Both the position numbers and the translations under genes were made by a program. A model generated the notes under the pieces. That model saw nothing but the letters and a program-made list of their open reading frames with translations, was not told the origin of the DNA and ran no database searches. From SB11 sp037968475 (GTDB taxonomy: Bacteria; Bacteroidota; Bacteroidia; UBA8524), in assembly GCA_037968475.1 (NCBI GenBank), contig JBBKVO010000001.1:1-64000 (forward strand): 64,000 bases of DNA. The letters run 5' to 3'. Numbering within the stretch: position 1 is the first letter of the stretch; each line of letters begins with the position of its first letter. Below are positions 53,747 through 63,003 of the stretch, piece after piece.

Positions 53747-55099
53747 ATGAAAACCATTCGCCGCTACATTTATAATCTTTTCAGCCTTGATAATTACAAA
53801 TCATCAGAACAAGAGGTGATAGACTCAATTACTAAAAGTGTTGAGTTTAAAGGTATAAACGTATGGGTATTAGTGTTTGCCATATTTATTGCTTCTATTG
53901 GCTTAAATGTCGATTCAGCGGCGGTAATTATAGGTGCAATGCTTATATCTCCTCTTATGGGACCTATAATGGGCATTGGACTAGGCGCAGGTATTTATGA
54001 TTTTGAACTGATAAAAAAAGCTGCCCGAAACCTATTAGTAATGATGGCTATAAGCCTGATAACATCAACCACCTATTTCTTAATTAGCCCCTTGCGCGAA
54101 GCCCAAAATGAACTTTTGGCACGTACAACCCCCACCATTTGGGATGTTTTAATAGCCCTTTTTGGTGGATTGGCAGGTATTGTGGCTACGTCTACCAAAG
54201 AAAAAGGAAATGTAATACCCGGTGTGGCCATAGCAACTGCACTTATGCCACCGCTATGTACAGCAGGTTTTGGATTGGCAACTGGTAATATGTATTACTT
54301 TGGAGGTGCCTTATACTTATTTTTTATCAATGCAGTATTTGTAAGCCTTGCTACACTGGCTATTGTTCGCTTTTTACGCTTTCACAAAAAAGAACATCCC
54401 GATGAAATGCGCCAAAAAAAGGTAAAAAGGTATGTTACCCTTATAGTTGTTGTAACTGCATTGCCCAGTATTTACATAGCTTACAATATTGTGCAACGAA
54501 CTGTATACAACAATAAAGTAGCCAAGTATATAGAGCAAGAGTTCAATTTTCCCAATACACGGGTAATGAACCAAAAACTTATTTCGGATTCGGCGGGGAA
54601 CAAAGTACTTGAGGTTTTTTTGATTGGAGAACCTATAAAACAAGAGGCTATTGATAATATAAATAACCAAAGAGCTTACTACGGCATTGGAGACAGCAAA
54701 TTGTTGGTGAAGCAAGGTATACAAGAAACACAGGATATAAATATAAACGACATAAAAACTGGTGTTTTAGAAGAGCTATACACCCGTAATGAGGAAACGA
54801 TAAAAAATAAGGATGAAAAAATAACCTTGCTTGAGAATGAACTGCTAAACTACAAAGCAAAACAATTACCCATTACCGATATATCGAAAGAGTTTTGTGC
54901 CCTAAACAAAAATGTTGAATATTTTACGGTGCAGCCCTCCATACTATATAACAACAAAAAACAACAGTTTGATACTGTGCACGTAGCCTTTGTTCACTTC
55001 ACTAAAAAAACCAAGACCAACCGTGAAGAAAGCCAACGTATATACAATTGGCTAAAACTACGCACCAAAGCAGATAGTTTACTTGTGGTAACAGAGTAG
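53747..55099 (+). CDS. DUF389 (TIGR00341-like) membrane protein
   Basis: The 450 residues open with a hydrophilic segment, then six or more helices with the family motif NVDSAAVIIGAMLISPLMGP, LFGGLAGIVATSTKEKGNVI and GVAIATALMPPLCTAGFGLA. The C-terminal 200 residues are a charged cytoplasmic or periplasmic extension with a coiled coil (DEKITLLENELLNYKAKQL), longer than in minimal members. Function is unknown; a transport-like role is plausible from topology. Confidence 0.9.
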   Translation: MKTIRRYIYNLFSLDNYKSSEQEVIDSITKSVEFKGINVWVLVFAIFIASIGLNVDSAAVIIGAMLISPLMGPIMGIGLGAGIYDFELIKKAARNLLVMMAISLITSTTYFLISPLREAQNELLARTTPTIWDVLIALFGGLAGIVATSTKEKGNVIPGVAIATALMPPLCTAGFGLATGNMYYFGGALYLFFINAVFVSLATLAIVRFLRFHKKEHPDEMRQKKVKRYVTLIVVVTALPSIYIAYNIVQRTVYNNKVAKYIEQEFNFPNTRVMNQKLISDSAGNKVLEVFLIGEPIKQEAIDNINNQRAYYGIGDSKLLVKQGIQETQDININDIKTGVLEELYTRNEETIKNKDEKITLLENELLNYKAKQLPITDISKEFCALNKNVEYFTVQPSILYNNKKQQFDTVHVAFVHFTKKTKTNREESQRIYNWLKLRTKADSLLVVTE

Positions 55100-55815
55100 T
55101 TTTGGGTTAGAAATCAGCCGTCATCACGAACTTGTTTCGGGATCTCGCTCTGCATTACGCATGAATTGGAGAATGAGATGCCGAACTAAATTCGGCATGA
55201 CTACCCCAACTTCGTCATCGCAATGACGAACATCATGCATATTCTCCTCCTTGCTAAGGCTTGTGGAGTGGGTAAAGGAGGGGCTAGGGGTGGTTTAAGC
55301 CGCAAGGCTTTCTACAACCTTTAATCTTCCCCCCCCACTGGTTCGAGTAACCTCACCATGACAACGCGCCAGTCATTCCTTATCCGTCATCCCGTCCCGA
55401 TAGCTATCGGGATTCAGGATCTCGCTCTGTATTACACATGAATTGGAGAATGAGATGCCGAACTAAATTCGGCATAACTGCTCCAATTCCGTCCTTACAA
55501 GGTCTTCCAAAGCAATCTTTTTGTATAGTTTATCAAAGATTGCTTCAATCGCATAAGAAGACTGAACGTCGTTCAATACCCCTCCTTGCTAAGGCTTGTG
55601 AAGTGGGTAAAGGAGGGGTTAGGGGTGGTTTAAGCCGTAAGGCTTTTCCTTTGCTTGCCAGCCGCATTGGTTCGAGTAACCTCACCATGACAGTGCGCTC
55701 AGTCATCCATTACCCGTCATCCCGTCCCGATAGCTATCGGGATTCAGGATCTCGCACTGCATTACACATGAATTGGAGAATGAGATGCCGAACTAAATTC
55801 AGCATAGACTGTGCA
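55100..55815. repeat. Composite dispersed repeat in about 2.5 tandem copies
   Basis: The block GAATTGGAGAATGAGATGCC followed by GAACTAAATTC appears at about 55163, 55440 and 55768. Between copies lie CTCCTTGCTAAGGCTTGTG, AAAGGAGGGGCTAGGGGTGG, TTTAAGCCGCAAGGCTTT and GGTTCGAGTAACCTCACCAT, then GTCATCCCGTCCCGATAGCT ATCGGGATTC. Parts recur at 45.3-45.5 and 46.5 kb. A 151-codon plus-strand frame is made entirely of these repeats and is rejected as a gene. Confidence 0.85.
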
Positions 55816-55908
55816 TTAAGCGCTAGCCACCTCGGCATCGCGGTATATTTTTCACCAAGCCTTGCAGTACTTTTCCTAGGCCAATTTCAGTAAAATGAGT
55901 TGCACTAT
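55816..55908 (-). pseudogene. Decayed fragment of the fabD 3' end
   Basis: Plus-strand bases 55816-55908 align with 56520-56612, the last about 30 codons of fabD. Shared blocks are ACCTCGGCATCGCGGT, CACCAAGCCTTGCAG and CCAATTTCAGTAAAATG. There are scattered substitutions, mostly transitions, and a two-base deletion in the T-run (5 versus 7), which breaks the frame. No other fabD sequence is present. The intact gene lies 0.6 kb away in the same orientation. Confidence 0.88.
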
Positions 55909-56015
55909 TAGCTGCTTTGAGTTAACAAACTTTCCGCGCATAGAAAAGCAATTATAAACGAGCTTAGTTTTTCATGCTATAATCCAATAAAGCTGCAAAA
56001 CGCCCGTTTGTTGGG

Positions 56016-56444
56016 TTACTTCTTCACCAATTTCATCAGCAAGGTTTTGGTTTGAAATGTATCATTACAAAGCCCTATTTTTTCCTGAATTTTCTGGGGT
56101 ACGGAATCGTCAATTTCGGCATTTTCAAATCCGCAACTTCTGTAAAAACTTTCGAGCGGGATAAACGGTATACAATACACCGTTTTGCCGGTTTCAACCT
56201 GTTGTAGCAAGTGCATTACAATATCCCTTGCCACACCCTTTTTGCGGTGGGCTTTGGCTACATAAATCCCGCCCAGTTCATAGTCATCGCCTATGGTTAC
56301 CAAACGGCCTACACCACGTTTTTCATCACCGTTGCTAGCAACGGCAATGTATTCATTATTATAATCCGAAGGTAAAAACTCAATTTCATGGTAAACGCTG
56401 TTTATCCATTCCATATCACCTTCATTTGCTTGTCGAATAAACAT
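56016..56444 (-). CDS. GNAT-family N-acetyltransferase
   Basis: The 142 residues form a single GNAT fold. The acetyl-CoA motif A is ELGGIYVAKAHRKKGVARDI (RKKGVA is the Q/RxxGxG/A loop), and the late strand is SFYRSCGFENAE. The substrate cannot be read from sequence. It follows the fabD terminator and lies between fabD and the fabD fragment. Confidence 0.88.
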   Translation of the reverse strand: MFIRQANEGDMEWINSVYHEIEFLPSDYNNEYIAVASNGDEKRGVGRLVTIGDDYELGGIYVAKAHRKKGVARDIVMHLLQQVETGKTVYCIPFIPLESFYRSCGFENAEIDDSVPQKIQEKIGLCNDTFQTKTLLMKLVKK

Positions 56445-56462
56445 TTATAAATATATTAAAAA

Positions 56463-56497
56463 AACAAAACCCGTGCAAGCTGTAGCTGCACGGGTGT
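56463..56497 (-). terminator. Intrinsic terminator of fabD
   Basis: CACCCGTGCAGC / GCTTGCACGGGT with loop TACA on the minus strand, followed by TTTGTTTT. It lies 23 bp after the fabD stop and separates it from the GNAT gene. Confidence 0.85.
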
Positions 56498-56519
56498 ACT
56501 AAATGAGTGTTGTAAATAA

Positions 56520-57398
56520 TTAAGCACTGGCTACCTCGGCATCGCGGTGTATTTTTTTCACCAAGCCTTGCAGCACTTTTCCTGGGCCAATTTCAGTAAA
56601 ATGGGTTGCACCATCAGCCACCATAGCTTGCACACTTTGTGTCCAACGTACGGGTGCAGTAAGCTGCGCTACAAGATTTTTCTTTATTTCATCAGGGTTA
56701 AAAACTGCATTGGCCGTTACATTTTGATATACAGGGCAAATGGGGTTGCTAAAGTGTGTTGCTTCAATAGCAGCAGCCAGTTTTTCGCGGGCAGGCTCCA
56801 TAAGTGGTGAGTGAAATGCGCCACCTACATTAAGCACCAATGCACGTTTTGCACCTGCGGCTTTCATAGCCTCGCAAGCTGCGTTTACAGAATCTACATC
56901 GCCAGATATTACTAATTGGCCTGGGCAATTGTAGTTGGCAGGCACTACTATACCGTTTATTTGTCCGCAAATTTCTTCAACCCTTTCATCATCTAAGCCC
57001 AAAATAGCAGCCATAGTGCTGGATTGTAGTTCACAAGCTTTTTGCATGGCAAATGAACGTTGTGCCACAAGGTTTAAACCGTCTTCAAAACTTAGTGTAC
57101 CATTGGCCACTAATGCCGAAAATTCTCCTAACGAATGACCTGCAACCATGTCGGGCTTAAAACTATCACCCAATGTTTTGGCTAATATTACTGAATGAAG
57201 AAAGATAGCGGGTTGGGTTACACGAGTTTCTTTCAAAGCCTCTTCAGTGCCTGCAAACATTTCATCGGTGATACGAAAACCCAGTATGCCATTGGCTTCG
57301 TTAAAAAGTGTTTTCGCTAGCGGGTTGCTATCAAACAAATCTTTGCCCATACCCACAAATTGTGCGCCTTGGCCGGGGAATATATATGCGTGTTTCAT
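56520..57398 (-). CDS. fabD: ACP S-malonyltransferase
   Basis: The 292 residues include the FPGQGAQ start, the nucleophile S89 in GHSLGEF, R114 in AQRSFAMQ and H196 in GGAFHSPLM, the full catalytic set. It transfers malonyl from CoA to acyl-carrier protein to feed fatty-acid elongation. It is not in a fab cluster here; it stands alone with a -7 box (TAGTTTTG, minus strand of 57418-57425) and a terminator. Confidence 0.96.
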   Translation of the reverse strand: MKHAYIFPGQGAQFVGMGKDLFDSNPLAKTLFNEANGILGFRITDEMFAGTEEALKETRVTQPAIFLHSVILAKTLGDSFKPDMVAGHSLGEFSALVANGTLSFEDGLNLVAQRSFAMQKACELQSSTMAAILGLDDERVEEICGQINGIVVPANYNCPGQLVISGDVDSVNAACEAMKAAGAKRALVLNVGGAFHSPLMEPAREKLAAAIEATHFSNPICPVYQNVTANAVFNPDEIKKNLVAQLTAPVRWTQSVQAMVADGATHFTEIGPGKVLQGLVKKIHRDAEVASA

Positions 57399-57775
57399 TA
57401 GTGTAGTTTTATGGCTTCAAAACTAAGAAATTATTTGCTAGCATAGGTAGTTTGTGGCAAGGGTAGCTTGGCTTGTATGAAAGCTATTTCTAAATAGTTA
57501 TTAAAAGCCAAAGAAAAGCACACACAAAAGTAAAAACAATGGGCTGTAACCCCTTATAAGTAGTGCACTATACGCAATGTACTTGCATTTTTAGGTAGTA
57601 AATTATCAATTAAAAAAAACGGTTTACTAACAAAATGAAAACTTGCCCCACTAGAATAATTTTTGGCATTAATGCTATAAAATGCTTTCACAATGCACAT
57701 CACTCAAAATACCTTTGTATAACTATTAAACTAGTAAAAACCAACCACTACCACTAACCTTAATTTATTACTATT
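57399..57775. other. Divergent intergenic region of fabD and the LruC gene
   Basis: It carries the fabD -7 box at 57418-57425 (minus) and the LruC promoter at 57686-57717 (plus). The middle, 57430-57680, is AT-rich with no further feature. Confidence 0.6.
57686..57717 (+). promoter_or_regulatory. Promoter of the LruC lipoprotein gene
   Basis: TTTC (57686), 20 bp, then a perfect TACCTTTG (57710-57717). It leaves about 52 bp of leader before ATG 57776. Confidence 0.6.
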
Positions 57776-59860
57776 ATGAAATTGAAGTTTAACCCCCTAA
57801 CCTACGCCGCCCTAATAGGCCTGCTAGCTTTGCAAAGTTGCAAAAGAGATAATCTGGATAATCCATCTGCAGGTGGAGGCCCTGTGGCAAATGTTACCCA
57901 TATTGACCAGATGGTAGTGCCTAAAAATTTTGACTATGCTACTACACGTGTAATAAATGTTGATGTGATATTAACCGATGGTAACGGTTCACCCTTTAAA
58001 GGAGTTAAAGTATCGCTATACGATGGGCAGGTTGAGCCTAATCTTCACCCCAAAGAGCTGTTTACAGGTTTCACAGGTGCCGATGGCAGGTTGCTGGCAT
58101 CTGTTAGTTTACCTACTTACCTAAAAGAAGTGGTTGTATACCCATACACTATTGGTATACCTAATAATGTGATTGTTGCGGTTAGTGCAAATACAGTAAA
58201 ATTTCATTTTACCAATGGTGCTTTACAATCAAAATTTGAAGCTCCAAAATATAACAACGGTAATGTGCCCAATACAGGCATAATCCGCAAAAGTGGTGTT
58301 GAAGATAAGTTTTCTAAAAAACTAGGTACTTGGAATAGTAGTGGTGTGCCTAATTATTTAGAAAATCAACGCGATATACTTACCACCACATTTTTAAACA
58401 ATATCACAGCTTCATTTCCCGAAAGCAGGCCTGTGCCTGTTAATCACCCAGAGTATTTACTTGAGACAAACGAGCGTAATTTGAAAATTACTGAATTATC
58501 AGATGTGTGGATTACGTTTGTACACGAGGGAGCGGGCTACCAAAATGTTTTGTTATACTATAGCTACCATAAAGATTCTGTTCCTACTTCGGTAAACGAT
58601 ATTGACAGTTTTTATATAGCTTTTCCAAATACCTCATTTAGCGGTAGCGGTGGCGATTTACATTCAGGTGATAAAGTAAAAATAGGCCGTTACAAAAAAG
58701 ACTATGTAATTGGTTTTGCACTTGCTGCAAATGGTTATAATGGAGGTTCAAACACAGTTACAGCAGGTTATAATCTTTGGTTAACAAATAAGGAACTTAA
58801 CAGCGAGGCTACAGCCTTTAAACAACATTCTGCTCTATTGCATGATGGCGATAACGACCGCTTTATAATTGGTTTTGAAGATTTGAAACGCGATAATTTT
58901 GGTTCTGACGATGATTTTAATGATGCCATTTTCTTTGCTATATCAAATCCCGTAGAAGGTATTGATAATAGCAATATACCTCCAATTGATACGCCTGCCG
59001 ATTGTGATAATGACGGAGTAAGCGATGTTTACGATGATTACCCCTGCGATGCCAGCAAGGCTTATAACCGCTACTTCCCTTCAAAAACTGAATATGGAAC
59101 ACTAGCGTTTGAAGATTTGTGGCCTCACACAGGTGATTATGATATGAACGACTTGGTATTGCGTTGGAGATTTCACGCTGTTGCTGATGCACAAAACAAA
59201 GTGATTGAACTAAACTGTAAAGCATTTGCCGCAGCCAAAGGCGGTTCATTTCCAATTGGTTTTGGTATAGAGTTTCCTTTTAATGCCTCTTCGGTTAGCA
59301 CTGTTACAGGTTCACAAATTACCCGTAACCGTGTAACACTTGATGGTAAAGGGCTTGAAAACGGGCATACAAAGGCAGTAATGGTATTGTTTGATGATGT
59401 TGCCGACCAACTAACACATACAGGTGGCTCGTTTTTTAACACCATGCCCAATTCGGCAGTATCTACACCCGATACTATGTTTACAAAAATGACCTTCACT
59501 TCGCCCATAACCTTTGCAGCATTAGGCGATTATCCTTTCAACCCTTTCATTTTTACTACCGATAGGGGTACAGAAATACATTTACCCGACCATGCTAATA
59601 CTGCAAAAGCAAATACCAATTTATTTAATACGGGTAAAGACAATAGCAACCCTAGCCAAGTACGCTACTACAAAACAGCTAACAACTTACCTTGGGTATT
59701 GCATCTACCCGTTAGTTTTGATTATCCTTTTGAGAAAAAATCTATAATAGATGCTTACAGTAAGTTTGCTGACTGGGCACAAAGCGGGGGCACAAACAGT
59801 GCAGGCTGGTACCTTAATGAAACAGGCAACCGTAACGTAACAAACATATTTACCCGATAG
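57776..59860 (+). CDS. LruC-domain (DUF4842) lipoprotein
   Basis: The 694 residues have a lipoprotein signal ending LQSC22KRD. A beta-rich region at about 60-130 resembles an Ig-like module (VDVILTDGNGSPFKGVKVSL). DUF4114-like text follows at about 330-400 (IIGFEDLKRDNFGSDDDFND), then a calcium-loop linker DCDNDGVSDVYDDYPCD and a C-terminal LruC domain (FEDLWPHTGDYDMNDLVLRW). LruC proteins are surface lipoproteins known from Leptospira and Bacteroidota; function is not established. Confidence 0.9.
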   Translation: MKLKFNPLTYAALIGLLALQSCKRDNLDNPSAGGGPVANVTHIDQMVVPKNFDYATTRVINVDVILTDGNGSPFKGVKVSLYDGQVEPNLHPKELFTGFTGADGRLLASVSLPTYLKEVVVYPYTIGIPNNVIVAVSANTVKFHFTNGALQSKFEAPKYNNGNVPNTGIIRKSGVEDKFSKKLGTWNSSGVPNYLENQRDILTTTFLNNITASFPESRPVPVNHPEYLLETNERNLKITELSDVWITFVHEGAGYQNVLLYYSYHKDSVPTSVNDIDSFYIAFPNTSFSGSGGDLHSGDKVKIGRYKKDYVIGFALAANGYNGGSNTVTAGYNLWLTNKELNSEATAFKQHSALLHDGDNDRFIIGFEDLKRDNFGSDDDFNDAIFFAISNPVEGIDNSNIPPIDTPADCDNDGVSDVYDDYPCDASKAYNRYFPSKTEYGTLAFEDLWPHTGDYDMNDLVLRWRFHAVADAQNKVIELNCKAFAAAKGGSFPIGFGIEFPFNASSVSTVTGSQITRNRVTLDGKGLENGHTKAVMVLFDDVADQLTHTGGSFFNTMPNSAVSTPDTMFTKMTFTSPITFAALGDYPFNPFIFTTDRGTEIHLPDHANTAKANTNLFNTGKDNSNPSQVRYYKTANNLPWVLHLPVSFDYPFEKKSIIDAYSKFADWAQSGGTNSAGWYLNETGNRNVTNIFTR

Positions 59861-59898
59861 AATCTTTCACATACATATTTTCACTTGGTTAAATTGTA

Positions 59899-59933
59899 AA
59901 ATGACACCCTTAATGGGTGTCATTTTTTTTGTT
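59899..59933 (+). terminator. Intrinsic terminator of the LruC gene
   Basis: AAATGACACCC-TTAAT-GGGTGTCATTT then TTTTT; an 11-bp perfect stem. Confidence 0.92.
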
Positions 59934-59942
59934 AAAAACCAC

Positions 59943-60062
59943 TTAAATAATACCATAAGCCATTAAAATAATAATACCTGCAATGCTATAAAACGCCTTT
60001 ATCTGCCAGTATATACGTGGTATGTTTGTATCAACAAATACGTAAGATAGTATATAGTTTTT
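59943..60062 (-). pseudogene. Possible frameshifted small membrane protein
   Basis: The minus-strand frame ending at 59943 encodes KNYILSYVFVDTNIPRIYWQ then IKAFYSIAGIIILMAYGII, a plausible hydrophobic C-terminus with no start codon. An ATG AAA AAA sits just upstream but in another frame; two more A in the six-A tract would give an intact 41-residue protein beginning MKKNYILSY. It may be a decayed gene, a phase-variable tract or a chance frame. Confidence 0.3.
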
Positions 60063-60084
60063 TCATAAAATTGATAGTTTTTAG

Positions 60085-60112
60085 AAGTACGTCGGGAGAC
60101 GTACTTTTTTTT
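60085..60112 (+). terminator. Intrinsic terminator just upstream of the CRTAC1 gene
   Basis: AAGTACGTC-GGGA-GACGTACTT followed by TTTTTT; a 9-bp perfect stem. It ends only 24 bp before the downstream start codon. A TATGTTTG box at 60021-60028 could start a transcript of about 80 nt ending here, so an attenuator or a tiny RNA is possible. Confidence 0.8.
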
Positions 60113-60135
60113 AAAATCCTTAACCAAAAAATCCA

Positions 60136-62532
60136 TTGAACAAAAAAACGGCAACTTGCAAAACCATTAGAATCCCCTTAATTTTAGTACTATTGTTGGT
60201 TAGCGTACATAGCCAAGCCATAGATACATTGCGCTATTATCAAGTGGGCAAACTATGGGCATCAACCTACAACCCCGTTACATATCCTAAGCAAATAGCC
60301 CGTTTTGAACCTCAAGGCCCTGCAAGTGTTAAAAGTATTATAATTACCCTTAGCGGTAGCAAAGGCGGCACTGCCCTATTACGTATGTTTGGGCATGAAG
60401 GCGGTACTGTGCACCCTCAATTACAAGCCGATTTATTCCCCCCCATTACAATTACAAAAACAACCGATGCTGACGACGAACGTGTAGAAATACCCATAGA
60501 TGGATTGAATATAAGGGTAGAAAACAACCAATTTTTTATAGCCATTAGCAATATGGTGAATGTAAACTTGCGTTTGGGGATGAATGCCCTTAATCCAAGC
60601 TGCAAAGCCAGTGCACAAACAGGTGGTGATTTTTTATTTTCAACGGCAGAAGACGCGCAAGGCAAACGGACGCTGCAAGCTACTCGTGGCTTTGCTATTG
60701 ATATAGTGCTTGCGTACGACCCATTACCAGCAAGCCCTTGGTTTGTTGATGTAGATGATATGGCCAATATTAAAAGCGGCGGAACAACAGGTGGAAACGT
60801 AGCCATAGGCAATATAAACCACGATAGCCATTTGGATATGTTGGTAGGCAATAAAGTGTTTTTAAACAACGGAAATGGCACTTTTACTAATATTTGCAGT
60901 CCCGCAGGAGTGGATTATACCCAAAACCCTGCTGCAAATATGTTTATTGATATGGACAACGATGGATGGGATGATATACTTTTTTTATCGCACGATATCA
61001 CTCAAAACTATCTTTACCTGAATAATGGCAATAATACCTACACAAAAAAGCAACTAAACGGTCTTCCAAACTTTCAGTCGATAACCAGTTTTAGCATTGC
61101 CGATATAAATACCGATGGGTTTCCTGATATTTTTATAGGTCAACTTTGGCAACCTTACGGCACACCAACACCCAATTTTTTATTGCTAAATACAGGTAAT
61201 TTAAGTTTTACTGATGAAAGCAATCAACTAGGAGGAAATACCCTTGGTTTTAGCCGAGGCAGCCAGTGGGTAGATTATGATAATGATGGTGATTTGGATT
61301 TGTATGTAGCTAATTATGCTGCTTCGCTTGACCGACTGACCAGCTACGATAATTTTTTTAGAAACAACGGCAACGGTAGTTTTGACAACATAATAGCCCA
61401 GACCCCTATTGATAACAATAACGGTTCGCTATTTTATAATATGAGCACAGGTTGCGATTGGGCTGATTATGACAACGACGGGGATATGGATTTGCTGCAC
61501 AGTAATTTTTCGCATCCGCGTAATATGCCCCCAGTGCAATACCAAGCCCCATGGGGTGCAGGTGGCAGCAATATTACGGTGAAAGAAGACACACGTATGA
61601 CTACTTTGTTTAATAACGACGGAGCTCCTAATTATACATTTACCGATATGGTAAATCAGGTTTCTGAACGCGGAGGGCAAATATCACCCATAGGATTGCA
61701 ACTTGAAGAAACCCATGCTAATGCAGCTTTTGGCGATTTAAATAATGATGGTTTACCTGATATTATTACCACTACTTTTTACGAGTGTAATTTTAATGAT
61801 GTTTATATACAGCAGCCCGATAATAGTTTTGCTTTAAAAACCTTTCACTACGGGCTAAACAAAGTAAACGGCGGCGAAAACCCCACCTTTGTTGATTACG
61901 ATAACGACGGTAAGTTGGATGTACTTATTGGCAATGGTGGCAACTTTAGGTTTTATAAGAATAACGCCCTACACGGCGGCAACTTTGTAAGTATAGAGCT
62001 AAAAGCAACCACCGGTAATAAAAATGCAATAGGTGCGCGTGCATGGGTATGGGCAGGTGGTAAACGCTATATGCAAGACGTTACAGCAGGCCGAGGTATA
62101 AATAGCCAAAAGCCTTGCCGTTTGTTTTTTGGGCTTGGTCAAAACCAAACAATTGATAGTACAGTAGTACGCTGGTATGGCAACCCTACTACTGAACGTT
62201 TTAACAACATCACAATAAACACGCTAAACTACCTGAGCGAAGGGGGCAATGTATCGCTAAATACACCACAAGTTAACGTACCTAAAACTCAGGTGAAAGT
62301 AAGTCCTAACCCTTTTAATACTACAACTACTTTTACTCTTTCATTAGCCAACACACATCCTGTACTATTACAAATTTTTGATGTATTGGGTCGCCAAATA
62401 TATACTGCAAACCATACCTTTGCTGGTGGACAACAACACCTGCAATGGCACACCGATGTTGCACAAGGGGTATACACCTACAAACTGCAAATAGGCGAAA
62501 CATTGTACACAGGTACATTGGTGAAACAGTAA
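60136..62532 (+). CDS. CRTAC1/ASPIC-UnbV protein with T9SS sorting domain
   Basis: The start is TTG 60136 (then NKKTATCKTIRIPLILVLLL, a signal peptide). The 798 residues contain FG-GAP/VCBS calcium loops (DMDNDGWDD, DINTDGFPD, DYDNDGDLD, DYDNDGDMD, DLNNDGLPD, DYDNDGKLD), forming a seven-blade integrin-like propeller. An ASPIC/UnbV domain follows (GARAWVWAGGKRYMQDVTAG, FFGLGQNQTIDSTVVRW). The end is a T9SS type A domain (VKVSPNPFNTTTTFTLSL, LLQIFDVLGRQIY). It is predicted to be secreted and possibly adhesive. The TTG start is used because no ATG precedes the signal peptide. Confidence 0.9.
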   Translation: MNKKTATCKTIRIPLILVLLLVSVHSQAIDTLRYYQVGKLWASTYNPVTYPKQIARFEPQGPASVKSIIITLSGSKGGTALLRMFGHEGGTVHPQLQADLFPPITITKTTDADDERVEIPIDGLNIRVENNQFFIAISNMVNVNLRLGMNALNPSCKASAQTGGDFLFSTAEDAQGKRTLQATRGFAIDIVLAYDPLPASPWFVDVDDMANIKSGGTTGGNVAIGNINHDSHLDMLVGNKVFLNNGNGTFTNICSPAGVDYTQNPAANMFIDMDNDGWDDILFLSHDITQNYLYLNNGNNTYTKKQLNGLPNFQSITSFSIADINTDGFPDIFIGQLWQPYGTPTPNFLLLNTGNLSFTDESNQLGGNTLGFSRGSQWVDYDNDGDLDLYVANYAASLDRLTSYDNFFRNNGNGSFDNIIAQTPIDNNNGSLFYNMSTGCDWADYDNDGDMDLLHSNFSHPRNMPPVQYQAPWGAGGSNITVKEDTRMTTLFNNDGAPNYTFTDMVNQVSERGGQISPIGLQLEETHANAAFGDLNNDGLPDIITTTFYECNFNDVYIQQPDNSFALKTFHYGLNKVNGGENPTFVDYDNDGKLDVLIGNGGNFRFYKNNALHGGNFVSIELKATTGNKNAIGARAWVWAGGKRYMQDVTAGRGINSQKPCRLFFGLGQNQTIDSTVVRWYGNPTTERFNNITINTLNYLSEGGNVSLNTPQVNVPKTQVKVSPNPFNTTTTFTLSLANTHPVLLQIFDVLGRQIYTANHTFAGGQQHLQWHTDVAQGVYTYKLQIGETLYTGTLVKQ

Positions 62533-62535
62533 ACC

Positions 62536-63003
62536 ATGCAAAAAGGCGAAATATCAAACCGTTTTAATACACTACGCAACCGAGGTGATGGCGATAATGA
62601 TAAAGGCATTTATTGGATAAGCCACCGCATGGGGCTTATCAGAAACACCATTATTATCGTTGGTTTTCTAGCCTTTGGGCTGTATGTGTGGTTTTGGTAT
62701 GGCAAATACTCGCACAAGCTAAAAAACCCATGCCAACTAGCCTACGAGCAGCAGTTTGCGGGACAAGTAATAAACACCTTTTTAGAAGCCAACAGCAAAG
62801 GTACAATTACCGTACAATTGCTAAACGGTACTGATACCATAGAGTACTATACCGGCTGGGGCGGGCACCTAAACACTGGTCAATACATACGCATAGGGTA
62901 TTACCTAAAAAAACAAGCCAATAGCTTTGATTTGCATATAGTCCAAAAACGTAATGCTATTGAGGCAATGGAATTGAAGGCAGTTGAACCCGAATGTAAA
63001 TAG
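62536..63003 (+). CDS. Single-pass membrane protein of unknown function
   Basis: The 155 residues have an N-terminal charged segment, one helix at about 34-55 (LIRNTIIIVGFLAFGLYVWF) and a beta-rich extracytoplasmic domain (GTITVQLLNGTDTIEYYTGW). It begins 3 bp after the T9SS-protein stop and is surely co-transcribed with it. Family not recognised. Confidence 0.75.
   Translation: MQKGEISNRFNTLRNRGDGDNDKGIYWISHRMGLIRNTIIIVGFLAFGLYVWFWYGKYSHKLKNPCQLAYEQQFAGQVINTFLEANSKGTITVQLLNGTDTIEYYTGWGGHLNTGQYIRIGYYLKKQANSFDLHIVQKRNAIEAMELKAVEPECK

Noticed and set aside
55438..55893. 151-codon plus-strand open frame
   Set aside because: It consists of dispersed repeats and the antisense of the fabD fragment, and has no coding signature.
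57671..60000. Direct repeat AATGCTATAAAA(T/C)GC flanking the LruC gene (57671 and 59982)
   Set aside because: Only 17 of 19 bases match in AT-rich DNA, so chance is a sufficient explanation.
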